Origin: Neonectria sp. B-13
Taxonomy: Eukaryota > Ascomycota > Sordariomycetes > Hypocreales > Nectriaceae
Direction of reading: 5' to 3'
DNA length: 30,325 nt
NCBI GenBank assembly: GCA_002682825.1
Contig: NOKP01000078.1
Coordinates: 799-31,123 of the forward strand
Below, one piece after another: positions 9,749 through 18,655 of the stretch. Position 1 is the stretch's first letter, and each line of letters begins with the position of its first letter. The notes under the pieces were generated by a model that worked only from the letters and a program-made list of their open reading frames with translations, was not told the DNA's origin and did not search any database. The position numbers and the translations under genes are program-made.

Positions 9749-9917
9749 TTTACGACCAGCTGTCATGGAAAGAAACCAGTGTGCTGGCCCAGCTCAGAAT
9801 GGGCATGGCAAGATTGAACGGATACCTCTATCGGAGCGTGCGGACAAATGAGAGAGACGGTAGAGCACTTCCTCTTCCGATGTACAAGGTGGACTGCATA
9901 TCGCACTAAGATGCTCC
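9749..9917 (+). mobile_element. Fragment of a second LINE copy (LINE-B)
   Basis: Encodes the same C-terminal segment as 9071-9263 of LINE-A (YDQLSWKETSVLAQLR, then RETVEHFLFRCTRWTAYRTK) and starts directly at the LINE-A 3' end, in the same orientation. Relative to LINE-A, about 27 bases are missing just before the zinc motif, removing its first cysteines. The match stops at 9917, where an inverted-repeat block begins. It is a separate insertion, not part of LINE-A. Confidence 0.8.
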
Positions 9918-10134
9918 AACCCACTATTAATCCCACTGCTAGTAGTTTTATCAACACAACTATCAGTCCCACCGCGGGGTTACTGCCAAATCTTATGGTT
10001 TTATCCACCGGATGGACAGTGGGATGGATAATAGGATGGATAAAACCACAAGATTATAGTGGTGGGAAGGATAGTGGGGTGGATAAAGCCATAGCGGTGA
10101 GATGGACTAAAAGTTTACGGCGGTGGGATAGTGG
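9918..10134. repeat. Imperfect inverted-repeat block, MITE-like
   Basis: The left part is rich in CCCAC and ACTAT; the right part is rich in GTGGG and ATAGT. A clear inner pair is aaatcttatggttttatcca (about 9990-10009) against tggataaaaccacaagatta (about 10036-10055). Outer pairs such as ATCAGTCCCACCGC against GCGGTGGGATAGT are looser. There is no coding frame of note. It separates LINE-B from the hAT2 left end, so it may be a small non-autonomous element inserted in LINE-B. No target duplication could be identified. Confidence 0.5.
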
Positions 10135-10157
10135 CAGCGCTGCCGCCGAGTCAAGTC
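10135..10157 (+). repeat. Left terminal inverted repeat of hAT2
   Basis: Begins CAGCGCTGCCGCCGAGTCAA. The right end gives CAGCGCTGCCGCCAAGTCAA, with one mismatch in the first 20 bases. The first 8 bases, CAGCGCTG, are themselves a palindrome. Confidence 0.85.
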
Positions 10158-10342
10158 AAGTCAAGCCGGGCCTTCAACTTGACTCGGCTTGGATCCTCAG
10201 CAGCCCAACTTGATTGAATTGGCTCGACTTAAGCCGGCTTGGTAGACTTGGCAGGCAGGGCTGGCAGCGGCTGCTAGATGAGGCTATTCACAGCGTAATC
10301 CGGGCCCAATCGGCCCTAATTTGACCCCAGCTGCCCAGCCTG

Positions 10343-12901
10343 TCATTTCTTGAATATCTCATCGCCGTTCTGCTGCCGTGGATTGATGAGCCCGTTGCCA
10401 AGACGAATCAGGCCAGGCCGTAGCCAGTTCTTCAGGCATTGGAGCATTTCTAAGGTCTCCGGCTCCATCGACTGGCGTTGTGAGGTCATCGCGAGCTTCG
10501 CGAGGCTGAAAGCCCTCTCGCAGTCGGCCGCCATCGGTGGGATCGCGAGGATATCAAGGGCAAGGCGTGACAGCCGAGGATACTCAGTCCGGTGGTCCAT
10601 CCACCACTGGATAGGGTTGTCGGCGGCCTTCGGCCCAAGGGCGAAGTACTTCTCGAGCTCTCCGCCTATATAACTAGATTGTTGGATCCTCCGCCGCTTG
10701 CTCTTGATCCAGCCGTCGTACCAGCTCGGCTCGTGCTTCCTCTTCGTCAACTTCATGTTCATTGGAAGCTGGGGTCGCGATACCTCGAAGGGTTCGTCAG
10801 CATCATCGTCATACCACGCGTCGAGGTAGATCTTGAGACCCTGCTTCGCATCACGGAACCATCGAAGCTCTTGCTCAGTATTACCCCACAACTCTTCCAG
10901 CCACTGTATATTATACTCTGGATGAAGGATGACAGAGGCAGCGAATAATGGAGACTCCGCGAGGCGAGTGTNNNNNNNNNNNNNNNNNNNNNNNNNNNNN
11001 NNNNNNNNNNNNNNNNNNNNNNNNNNNNNNNNNNNNNNNNNNNNNNNNNNNNNNNNNNNNNNNNNNNNNNNNNNNNNNNNNNNNNNNNNNNNNNNNNNNN
11101 NNNNNNNNNNNNNNNNNNNNNNNNNNNNNNNNNNNNNNNNNNNNNNNNNNNNNNNNNNNNNNNNNNNNNNNNNNNNNNNNNNNNNNNNNNNNNNNNNNNN
11201 NNNNNNNNNNNNNNNNNNNNNNNNNNNNNNNNNNNNNNNNNNNNNNNNNNNNNNNNNNNNNNNNNNNNNNNNNNNNNNNNNNNNNNNNNNNNNNNNNNNN
11301 NNNNNNNNNNNNNNNNNNNNNNNNNNNNNNNNNNNNNNNNNNNNNNNNNNNNNNNNNNNNNNNNNNNNNNNNNNNNNNNNNNNNNNNNNNNNNNNNNNNN
11401 NNNNNNNNNNNNNNNNNNNNNNNNNNNNNNNNNNNNNNNNNNNNNNNNNNNNNNNNNNNNNNNNNNNNNNNNNNNNNNNNNNNNNNNNNNNNNNNNNNNN
11501 NNNNNNNNNNNNNNNNNNNNNNNNNNNNNNNNNNNNNNNNNNNNNNNNNNNNNNNNNNNNNNNNNNNNNNNNNNNNNNNNNNNNNNNNNNNNNNNNNNNN
11601 NNNNNNNNNNNNNNNNNNNNNNNNNNNNNNNNNNNNNNNNNNNNNNNNNNNNNNNNNNNNNNNNNNNNNNNNNNNNNNNNNNNNNNNNNNNNNNNNNNNN
11701 NNNNNNNNNNNNNNNNNNNNNNNNNNNNNNNNNNNNNNNNNNNNNNNNNNNNNNNNNNNNNNNNNNNNNNNNNNNNNNNNNNNNNNNNNNNNNAGATGTG
11801 ACCAAAACACCGGATCCTACGAGCCTTGATATCTTTGTCGCTCATCCCTAGGTCGAAACTCTTGTAGAGGGCGCTGACACAGCTATCGTTGTTCGACGCG
11901 TTGTCCTATACCACAACACCACGTATCATATCGAGCCCCCAGTCCGTGATGACGCTCTGGAGTGTAACGGCGATGTTATCGCCATTGTGGGCGCCGAGTT
12001 GACGCCGGAGGGCAAGGAGCAGGTCCTGGGGCTGCCCGCGCTTGTGAATAAGATGCGCGAACACCGCGATCATCGCATGCCGATTCGGTGAGGTCCAGAG
12101 GTCGAAGGAGATGTGGATTGTCGAAATAGCGGCCTTCATCTCAGCCTTGATGACCTCCTTCTTCGACTTGAAGGTCTTGAAGAGATCATCGGAGAACGAG
12201 GTCCTACCCCAAGCTAATTGAGCCGCGAGGTTCGGGTCGAAGAGGCTGAGCATCTCTTGAATATAGGGATTCGAGAACGTCGAGAACGGTTGGTCTGTAT
12301 CGATGATGAAGGCGAGGGCAAGCTCTCTGACGCGTTGGACCTTGTGTTTAGGTATAGGCTCGGTCACTCGAGGGCGTTTCGAAGCAGCCACTTGTTGGGC
12401 AAGGACGGAGTTGTCGTCTGTAGCATCCGAAGCTGACTCGCCCGGCAAGATCTTGTGCTTCCTTTGGCCCGTTAGAAGGCCCTAGATATAGGAGGATACT
12501 TACTCTTTGAGGTGGTTTTGAGCAGCGGTCGTAGCAGACATTGAGAAAAGTTCAGCCAAGCCCTTATTATCACAAAGGATACAAAACCAATATGTGCCCT
12601 TCGTCGTGCCGTTGGCGAGGATCTCGGTCATGAAGACGCCGTGATCCTTGATCCAGGTCGTCCGAGCCCTCTGGCCCTTCTTGTGAACCCACTCTTCCAT
12701 CACGAAAGACCGGCCTTTGACGATGACGCGTGGGAGGTCCCCGATACAGTCAACATGAAGGTTGCCGGCGCGAGAGATCTCGTCAAGCTGTAGGGCGACG
12801 GAGCGTTGCCGGCCGCGCCGCAACATCGCGAAAGCCAACGGGGTACTCGACGGGGTATTCATCGGGGTCTCAAAGGGCGAAGGGGTCGCGAGCGGCGTCA
12901 T
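10343..12901 (-). pseudogene. hAT2 transposase, interrupted by a stop and a gap
   Basis: The most likely start is the ATG at 12901 (MTPLATPSPF). Exon 1 (12901-12504) carries a BED-type finger, C107, C110 and, across the intron, H130 and H135. A 42-base intron (12503-12462) with a GTAAGT donor keeps the frame into exon 2 (12461-10343). Then come HISFDLWTSPN with the first catalytic Asp and a TAG stop at 11908-11906, just before DNASNND with the second Asp. The frame continues through 822 unknown bases to AESPLFAASVILHPE and the C-terminal dimerisation region with the catalytic Glu in MAADCERAFSLAK. Except for that stop the frame is continuous, so a single nonsense change (or a base error beside the gap) inactivates it. 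Compared with the intact hAT1 protein the order of motifs is the same. Confidence 0.85.
10972..11793. other. Assembly gap (822 N)
   Basis: A run of undetermined bases inside the hAT2 transposase. The frame is the same on both sides. The run equals 274 codons, while the intact hAT1 protein has about 276 residues between the matching positions. The gap size is therefore close to the true distance. Confidence 0.95.
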
Positions 12902-12995
12902 TTTAAGCGTCCTGTTAGCGGTCAGCTTGTGAATAGCTTCAATTGGTAACGACTGACCAAGAGCAAGAGCGGCAGAGAGGCAGAAGGCAACGGAG

Positions 12996-13027
12996 AGCAA
13001 CAACAGCAACAGCAATAGCAACAGCGA
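12996..13027 (+). repeat. CAA/CAG-rich microsatellite upstream of the hAT2 transposase
   Basis: An imperfect run of AGCAAC/AACAGC units. On the minus strand it reads as leucine codons and creates a false hydrophobic N-terminus if the upstream ATG at 13021 is taken as the start. Confidence 0.75.
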
Positions 13028-13337
13028 GTCAATTGACGATTTTATCGCAGGTAAAAGGGGTTGAATCTGTTGCTTTAGGCGAAATTATACTCGGTCGGTG
13101 CGGAATATTCTATTGTTCTAGGGGGTAATCCGGTCCAAAACACCCAAAAAGGTCGATTTCCCCATCTACAACCCACTAAGGCCTCATGATCTAATTACAA
13201 TAACACCAAAACACCACAAATCCGACTTAGATCCACTTTTATCAAGTCGTGATAGCTTCAAACTTGACTCGACTCGGCTCGGCAAGATGCTCGACTTGAC
13301 TCGGCTTGGAAGCTTTTTCGGCCGACTTGCTTAAGCC

Positions 13338-13360
13338 AACTTGACTTGGCGGCAGCGCTG
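13338..13360 (-). repeat. Right terminal inverted repeat of hAT2
   Basis: The reverse complement starts CAGCGCTGCCGCCAAGTCAA and pairs with 10135-10157. The terminal CAG falls directly after the Ser codon of the neighbouring gene fragment (HVVES). Confidence 0.85.
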
Positions 13361-13760
13361 ACTCTCGACAACGTGGGAACAAGTCAGCATGCCAGTTACC
13401 ACGAGGAGCGTGCCAGTCACGGAACACGGAAAGGCATAGCCCGCGACGGGGTTTCCATCCTTGAGGAGCTGGGACATTAGCTTGGGATGGTAGGTAGCGA
13501 ATCCAAAGTAAACGATGACACTAAGCTGAAGGACGATGCTGAACACCGCAACCACATACAGCTCTCCCCTGCCTACTTGGTTGTGAACATTGATCGTGAG
13601 ATTGGGCGTATGGACGACGCGATTTCGAAGAATGGTAACCGAAGAACCGTTGGGATCTTTCTCAGACTCCAAGTTGAAACTCAACTTTCGCTTTCTCTGG
13701 GTCCTGGCATCACTGAACAAGCTTGCCGGAAATGCGTTCTCCGATGGTGGGTTCTAACGA
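13361..13760 (-). pseudogene. Fragment of an ankyrin-type fungal protein with membrane segments
   Basis: The frame runs from about 13753 (NPPSENAFPASLFSDARTQ) through NLTINVHNQVGRGELYVVAV, a hydrophobic segment (VFSIVLQLSVIVYFGFATYH), KDGNPVAGYAFPCSVTGTLL, and a second hydrophobic segment, to CSHVVES. There it meets the hAT2 end. From memory this segment belongs to a large group of fungal ankyrin-repeat proteins with a pair of membrane helices; no ankyrin repeat lies in the piece kept here. Both ends are artificial: the upstream side joins a DUF3505 gene fragment between 13753 and 13774, and the downstream side is the transposon. It has no start of its own. The family call is moderate; truncation is clear. 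Confidence 0.55.
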
Positions 13761-13773
13761 GAAGGTAAGATAG

Positions 13774-14631
13774 GGCCTGGTTTTTAGCAAGGTCGGTACT
13801 AGAGGCTGCGAAGAGGTAGAGCCGCCACTGCAAGATATGACCGAAGGGCGTCTCTGCCATCTGCTGGAAGTACTTCTTGCACACCTTATCCAGCAGTTCA
13901 GGTATCTCGTCCTCGTCATCCTGCTTCTGGAAGCATACGAAGTCGAACAGAACGAGCTGGGCAGTCCACGTAAGTGCGGATAAGTTGCTGTTGAAGTTGC
14001 CTGGCTCGTTCCAGACGGCCCGTTTGCGCTGCTCGTCACCATTCGCCTCTCGCCGTATCAATGCCTTTTTCCGGCTGAGCATGGCGCAAAAGCTTAGTAC
14101 GGCAGACCGGAACGGCCTGCTCCCGACCGTCTGGCAGATTAGGGTTATATAGAAGTTGCGAATGGCGTGCTTCAGTTCTGCGTCGCGCTCGTCCTCATCT
14201 TCCTCGTCGGCTGGTGTTCCCTTCGCCCTCTCGTCTAGAGCCTGCAGCCTCGCCAGAGGGGGACGGCCTCCCGGTGCTGTGAGGCCTTCATACCATGTGC
14301 TGGCATGTGCTGGTGCATCTTGGCGAGCCTCCGCGTGCAGTAGTTGCAGCCATCGCGCGTGCAGCAGTAGCCGGTAAAGACGGCGAGACCCTCGATCGGC
14401 CGGCAGGGTCTCGTCCTATCTGGCCTCCACTGCCGGAGCTCCTCTACTGGGCGCAGGTCGTAACTCAATAAGAGCTCAATGGTCGTCCTTAGCTCGTCGC
14501 CCCTCATTCGGTGCGGCTCGGCCCGCAGGTGACTCCTCCAACTTGCCGCCTTGGGGACTAGACATGTCCCGCACGGCCGGCAGACGACAACCCGATGGTC
14601 AGGGTCATATTGGAGAGTGTCTAACACCAAA
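13774..14631 (-). pseudogene. DUF3505 (OrsD-like) zinc-finger gene fragment with internal deletion
   Basis: Part 1 (14631-14238) follows a possible splice acceptor and reads LQYDPDHRVVVCRPCGTCLV, then CCTRDGCNYCTRRLAKMHQH, the paired Cys/His zinc-binding motifs of the DUF3505 family. Near 14237 the frame changes. Part 2 (about 14250-13774) reads LDERAKGTPADEEDEDERD, LICQTVGSRPFRSAVLSFCA, LSALTWTAQLVLFD and AETPFGHILQWRLYLFAAS. In relatives that I recall, these two parts lie in the same long protein with several hundred residues between them, so an internal deletion is the simplest reading. These genes are fungal multicopy genes often linked to RecQ-type helicases near telomeres. The start codon and the C-terminal part are missing. 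A fragment of a related family lies on the other strand at 17256-18655. Confidence 0.6.
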
Positions 14632-14637
14632 CTAGAA

Positions 14638-14979
14638 GTATGTATATAGTGCATGCGTGTACATAAACATATATACCATGCAGTACCCACCTACCGGTCA
14701 TACCCACCCACCGTACATCAAAAACAAATTCCCCCATACAAAGTGCTCATCTTCACTTACACGGTACTCAGCCAAAATTGAAGCTATTGCCATGAAACAA
14801 TGTCTGTTTTATTAAGAGTTTCATGGCGTTTGATATTCTCACATTGCTTTTTTGATCACATAAGTGGTATGGTCGCATGGCACTAATGTAAAATGTCTCG
14901 AAATGCCTCCTTATCACTCAGCCTCCTTGAAGATTGATCGAATTTGTATCTACACCAGTCTTCCTTAATTGCCTTGAAA
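14638..14979. other. Stretch with no recognised gene, A/T-rich
   Basis: Lies between the DUF3505 fragment and the pogo transposase start. It probably holds the 5' end of the pogo element. I could not find a convincing TIR, because the right end of that element appears lost. It contains one clear hairpin, listed separately. Confidence 0.45.
14789..14827. repeat. Hairpin, 10-bp perfect stem
   Basis: GCCATGAAAC at 14789-14798 pairs perfectly with GTTTCATGGC at 14818-14827 across a 19-base, A/T-rich loop. It lies about 150 bp upstream of the pogo transposase start. It could be a remnant of transposon ends or a chance palindrome. Confidence 0.6.
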
Positions 14980-16225
14980 ATGCCTCGAACGCCTTATACA
15001 GAGAATGATGTTATTGAAGCCGTACTGGATGTCACAGATAACGGCCTCTCGCAGTACCAGGCCGCCCAGAAGCATGGGATGCCTCCGACCACTCTCTCTG
15101 ACCGATTAAGAGGCCTACCGTCAAAGTCTGAGGTCACCCAGCCTGCCCAGCTGTTATCCAAGTCTCAGGAGGACAGATTAGTTACCTGGATACTTTGACA
15201 AGAGGCCTTAGGCTATGCTCCTTCCCACAGTCAAGTTCGCGCCACTGTCGCTGCCCTCTTGAGACAACAAGACCGGGAAAGGGCTATTGGTGTACACTGG
15301 GTAGCCAGGTTCATGAAACGACATCCGACCATAAAGACAAAGATAGGGAAATGGCAGGAGGCCTCAAGGTTCAATTATTTTACCCCGATGGCCGTCAATT
15401 GGTACTTCGATATCCGGGAGAGCGAGTATGGCTGGATCAAGCCTGAGAACACAGTTAATGTTGACGAGGGCGGTATCATGGCTGGATTTTGTGAGTAATT
15501 ATCGTTTTTGTCATAGAATTCACTAATCCATTCCGAATCTAGGCTTGGATTCCTTGGTTATCGGCAATAGCGATCCTAAGAGGAAGGCATTCCTCAAAGG
15601 CTCCCAGTCCCGCGCTTGGACTAGCTTTATTGAAGCCGTGACTGCAGATGGCCGTCTTCTAAAACCAGGGATTATTTTCAAAGGCAAAGAACTTCAGCAA
15701 CAGTGGTTTATCAATGAGTTTAAGAAGATAGCTGACTGGTATTATATAACTTCTGAAAATGGCTGGACAGACAACCACATTGCAGTTCAGTGGCTCAAAG
15801 AGGTCTATCTACCTCAAACCCAGCCCGCAGATGAGTCTGATGCCAGACTAATTATATTAGATGGCCATGGAAGTCATGTATCTGCGAGTACCTACCTAGT
15901 CTGAATCATAAATGTCGCTGACTCAAAATCCAGGATGAGTGGATGGCTACGTGCTTCTTGAACAACGTGTATTGTTGTTACTTGCCGGCACATTGCTCTC
16001 ATGGCCTACAACCGCTAGACAATGGCGTTTTAAATGCCTCCAAGACTGCTTATCGGAAAGAACTCCAAAAACTGGCAAGCCTGACTGATTCTGCGCCGGT
16101 GGATAAGGTCAACTTCATCAAGGCTTATGCCAAAGCCAGGGAAGTGGGAATGACTAAGAAAAATATACTCTCAGGCTGGAGAGTGACTGGGAATTGGCCA
16201 ATTTCACGACGGAAAGCCCTCNCTT
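14980..16225 (+). pseudogene. Pogo/Tc1-mariner-type transposase with two introns, broken
   Basis: Starts at ATG 14980 with a psq-type helix-turn-helix (YTENDVIEAVLDV ... GLSQYQAAQKHGMPPTTLSD), then a second DNA-binding region (IGVHWVARFMKRHP). The DDE catalytic domain carries Asp in NVDEGGIMAGF, ILDGHGSH and GLQPLDNGV. A 52-base intron (15491-15542) and a second intron of about 50 bases (ending 15933; donor either GT at 15878 or GC at 15884) restore a continuous frame. A TGA at 15196-15198 interrupts the first exon; the codon after it is CAA, so a CGA-to-TGA change fits. The C-terminal tail after SGWRVTGNWPISRRKAL is missing, and an ambiguous base sits at 16222. The element is inactive and 3'-truncated where the methyltransferase fragment begins. 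Confidence 0.85.
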
Positions 16226-16273
16226 GAACACTGCATAATGTTTGGCTTTCTCGATTGTTTTTTGTTGTTTAGC

Positions 16274-16855
16274 ACCGGTACACCCAGTCCTGGAGAAGTG
16301 TTTCCTCTTGGTGGAAGCCAAGCCGAGTCTTCTGTCCGTCAGCGTCTAGAACTACTCCTACGTGGTGAGAGCAACTCCTTGGACAAAGAAGTCTTCTACC
16401 TAGGCGACAACTGGAAAGATGCTGGTGAAGAGTCCAATCAGACTCAGAGCAAACACGAGATTCTTTCTAAGCACTTGGGAACGATTGTATCCCGAATACA
16501 AGATGTAAACATTATTGTCGAGTTCGGGCCTGGGTAAGCTCGAATCCTGCCAGAGCAAAAATACCACACTAACGATGATAGTACCTTCACAAAAACCAAG
16601 GTGCTGCTAGACGCGCTAAACAGGGATGAAAGACGTATTCTCTATATCGCTGTGGACATCAACAATTACTCCCTTAAGGAACACATACCACTTTTGAACG
16701 GTCTATTTCAAAACATTACTTGTGTGGGTGTACAGGGAAGTTTTGATCAAGCCCTCAAGTGTTTCAAGCCAATTTCAACTGCCAAAGTTTGCATCTGGTC
16801 TTTTGGGTCATCTCTATCCAATGCTCCAGAGGAGAAGGTCCTCCAGGTCTACTGT
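16274..16855 (+). pseudogene. Fragment of a histidine-type SAM methyltransferase (PF10017-like)
   Basis: Exon A (16274-16533) follows a good acceptor (tttttgttgtttag). It reads SSVRQRLELLLRGE, FYLGDNWKDA and SNQTQSKHEIL, and ends in VEFGPG. A 48-base intron (16534-16581) has a CTAAC branch site. Exon B reads TFTKTKVLLDAL, ILYIAVDINNYSL, GSFDQALKCF and FGSSLSNAPEEKV. EFGPGT and IAVDIN are the SAM-binding glycine loop and acidic strand; FGSSLSNAPEE matches the LGSSxxNF segment of the EgtD/EasF type. This family includes the ergothioneine (histidine) and 4-dimethylallyltryptophan N-methyltransferases; the substrate here cannot be told. The sequence breaks off near 16855 into unrelated DNA, and the 5' exons are missing beyond the pogo relic. 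The splice sites look healthy, so truncation rather than slow decay killed it. Confidence 0.65.
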
Positions 16856-16861
16856 TTGTAG

Positions 16862-17255
16862 TCACCCTGCCTTTTTCCTCCAAAGAGCCTCCGCCGCCCA
16901 ATCAACGTCTATTTTCCTCCTCTTTCGTCCAAAAAGGGAACGTACCATTAACGCGCCGACCCCGTTCCCGCCAAAGGACCGCCATTCGCCTTACCCCTTC
17001 CTTTTTCATCGAAAAAGCCCCTTAATTTTATTCTTCACCGGCATCGCAACTATAAACTGCGCACAGGTTGCCCGCCGCGCCTCCTAGGGAAATGAGAATC
17101 GTACAAAGAATAGGAGGAAAAAGAACAGAGTCATTGCAAGGAGACTGGACTTCCCACCACCGCTGCAACTACTACTACTACTACTCCTACATAGTATAGT
17201 ACTTTATTAGGTGCATATATATTCTATTCTATCATCTACTATTATTTATAAATAT
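16862..17255 (+). other. Presumed leader/promoter region of the RecQ-associated fragment
   Basis: Pyrimidine-rich at first, then (CTA)n around 17168-17188 and a very A/T-rich tract (17190-17255, with TATATA and TTTATAAATATAT) directly before the ATG at 17256. No coding motif is seen. Confidence 0.4.
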
Positions 17256-18655
17256 ATGGACACTATGTCCCTACCTACGCTTCGGCCTGCCCAAGTGCAG
17301 CAGCCACCGCCGACGTATCTATCGACTCCGCCACCTACGAGCCCTGCCTACGCGCCGCTCAAGGACGGCCCACCCGGAGGATGGCCAGCTGCGCCCACGC
17401 CTATACGAAGATATAACGATGTATTGCTCGCGCAGGAGACGGCTGAGGACCGTCGCTTGCAAGCTAGGGCCGACCGGATGTGGCGGGAGAGCCAAGAGTA
17501 CTCGTGCGCCGAAGACAACGAGACGACGCCTTGGCTGAAGCATACGAGGTGGCCAGAGCTGTTCCGGAACCGACCGCTCGACATCATCACAGCCTCCGCG
17601 AGGCAGCCCGCTCGAGGCCCCAACAGGGACAACGAGGACTATCTGCTCGGGGCCTGGCGAGGTGTGGCGCTTCGGAGCCCCGCGGCGGCGGAGGCGCGGC
17701 TGCGTGTCTTAATGCGTGCCGTCGACGACGTCTTCGATCGAGCCGAGGCCACCCTGGCGTCCACGTCCTACCAGTCGCACTGCTGGCTCACGAGCTACCG
17801 GATGGGCGCGTTTTGGAACCGCCCGCTCCGTATCATGCCGCGGCGAACCGAGGAGGGCTATAAATCGAAGTGGAAGCGCTTCATCTGCTACATCTTCCGG
17901 GTCCTTGCGCTAGAACCGCGGCAACGCCGGCAGATATATAACGTACCGTTACGCGCAGATGACATCAAGATGATGCGCTATATCTTAGGCCTCGCATCGC
18001 AGCTCGCGGAGGGAGGGGAGGACGGCGACAACGAGAGCGACAACGAGAGCGACAATGACGAGGAAGAAGAGGACGAAGATAATGAAGATACTGATGGCGA
18101 TGGCGACGACAAAGACGGCTCACAGGACGAAGGCGAAGAGGAAGACGACAAGGAGGATCACAGCTCGGCTCAGTCTACTTTCCGCCCTCATAGAGGTACT
18201 CGGCTCGAGCTATCCGAGGCACTCTTCCAGCTCTCGATGATGTTCTGGACGTACCAAAGCCAAGACGGGATAATGGCCTCGTCGACAATAATACATTTCA
18301 CAGCGGTTATGGGAGTCCACCGTTCCTCTCTAGCGTACCGTGACGCATATAACTCGACACCGGATCTCGCAGCCCTCATATGGGTAGGGCGGCTATTCTT
18401 CCTCGAGTATAGCCTGCCGCTATATAGCTACGACACCCTCGCGTATGTCTGGCCGGCCCGACGCACTTACCCATCGCAGCCAGAACGTCTTGAGGCGATC
18501 CGGGCAAAGTACATGCTAAGAGGTTGTCATTCCCCTCTTAGCGAGATAGTCGAGCTAAAGGCTTTCGGAAAAAGTATTATTAGACAGGAAGGTCCTCGGG
18601 GTAACTTAACCTGGGCTCTAGACGGCCGCTCGTTCACGATCGGTGACGACAAGGT
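17256..18655 (+). pseudogene. 5' half of a RecQ-associated fungal repeat gene
   Basis: Open from ATG 17256 (MDTMSLPTLRP) for about 465 residues. It starts with a Pro-rich N-terminus, followed by TPWLKHTRWPELFRNRPLDI, LLGAWRGVALRSPAAAEARL and KSKWKRFICYIFRVLALEPR. A highly acidic linker of about 55 residues (Asp/Glu/Asn, 18020-18165) comes next. Then come ELSEALFQLSMMFWTYQSQD, STIIHFTAVMGVHRSSLAYR, AALIWVGRLFFLEYSLPLYS, KYMLRGCHSPLSEIVELKAF and SFTIGDDK. From memory, these motifs occur upstream of the helicase part of long fungal proteins with a RecQ-type domain, often near telomeres; no helicase motif lies in this piece. Similarity ends at about 18653, where an unrelated minus-strand gene begins in mid-exon; the frame then drifts to a stop at 18776. 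The piece is free of stops, so the break may be recent. Confidence 0.6.

Larger units (their letters stand above)
10135..13360 (-). mobile_element. hAT-superfamily transposon with assembly gap (hAT2)
   Basis: Bounded by TIRs that start CAGCGCTGCCGCC. Both subterminal regions are packed with CAAGTC/GACTTG copies, including ACTTGACTCGGCTTGGA at 10177-10193 and again, in direct orientation, at 13294-13310. One transposase gene runs on the minus strand. The flanking 8 bases differ (gatagtgg on the left, actctcga on the right), so no target duplication is present. The left flank is the MITE-like block; the right flank is an ankyrin-type gene cut in mid-codon order. The element contains 822 undetermined bases. 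Confidence 0.85.

Noticed and set aside
10759..11829. Several long open frames on both strands spanning 10911-11845
   Set aside because: They are open only because the 822-base N run contains no stop codons. Only the minus-strand hAT2 frame has coding similarity on both sides.
12902..13021. Upstream ATG at 13021 giving a leucine-rich signal-peptide-like N-terminus for hAT2
   Set aside because: The leucines are the translation of a CAA/CAG microsatellite. A secreted transposase makes no sense, and the ATG at 12901 fits the family better.
14235..14237. TAG after WRGCRL in the DUF3505 fragment as a RIP-type stop
   Set aside because: The neighbouring frame reads straight on as LARLQALDERAKG, so the stop is a by-product of the deletion junction and not a point mutation.
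16535..16556. tRNA B-box-like sequence (gctcgaatcctgcc)
   Set aside because: It lies in the 48-base intron of the methyltransferase fragment. No acceptor stem, A box or cloverleaf could be formed around it.
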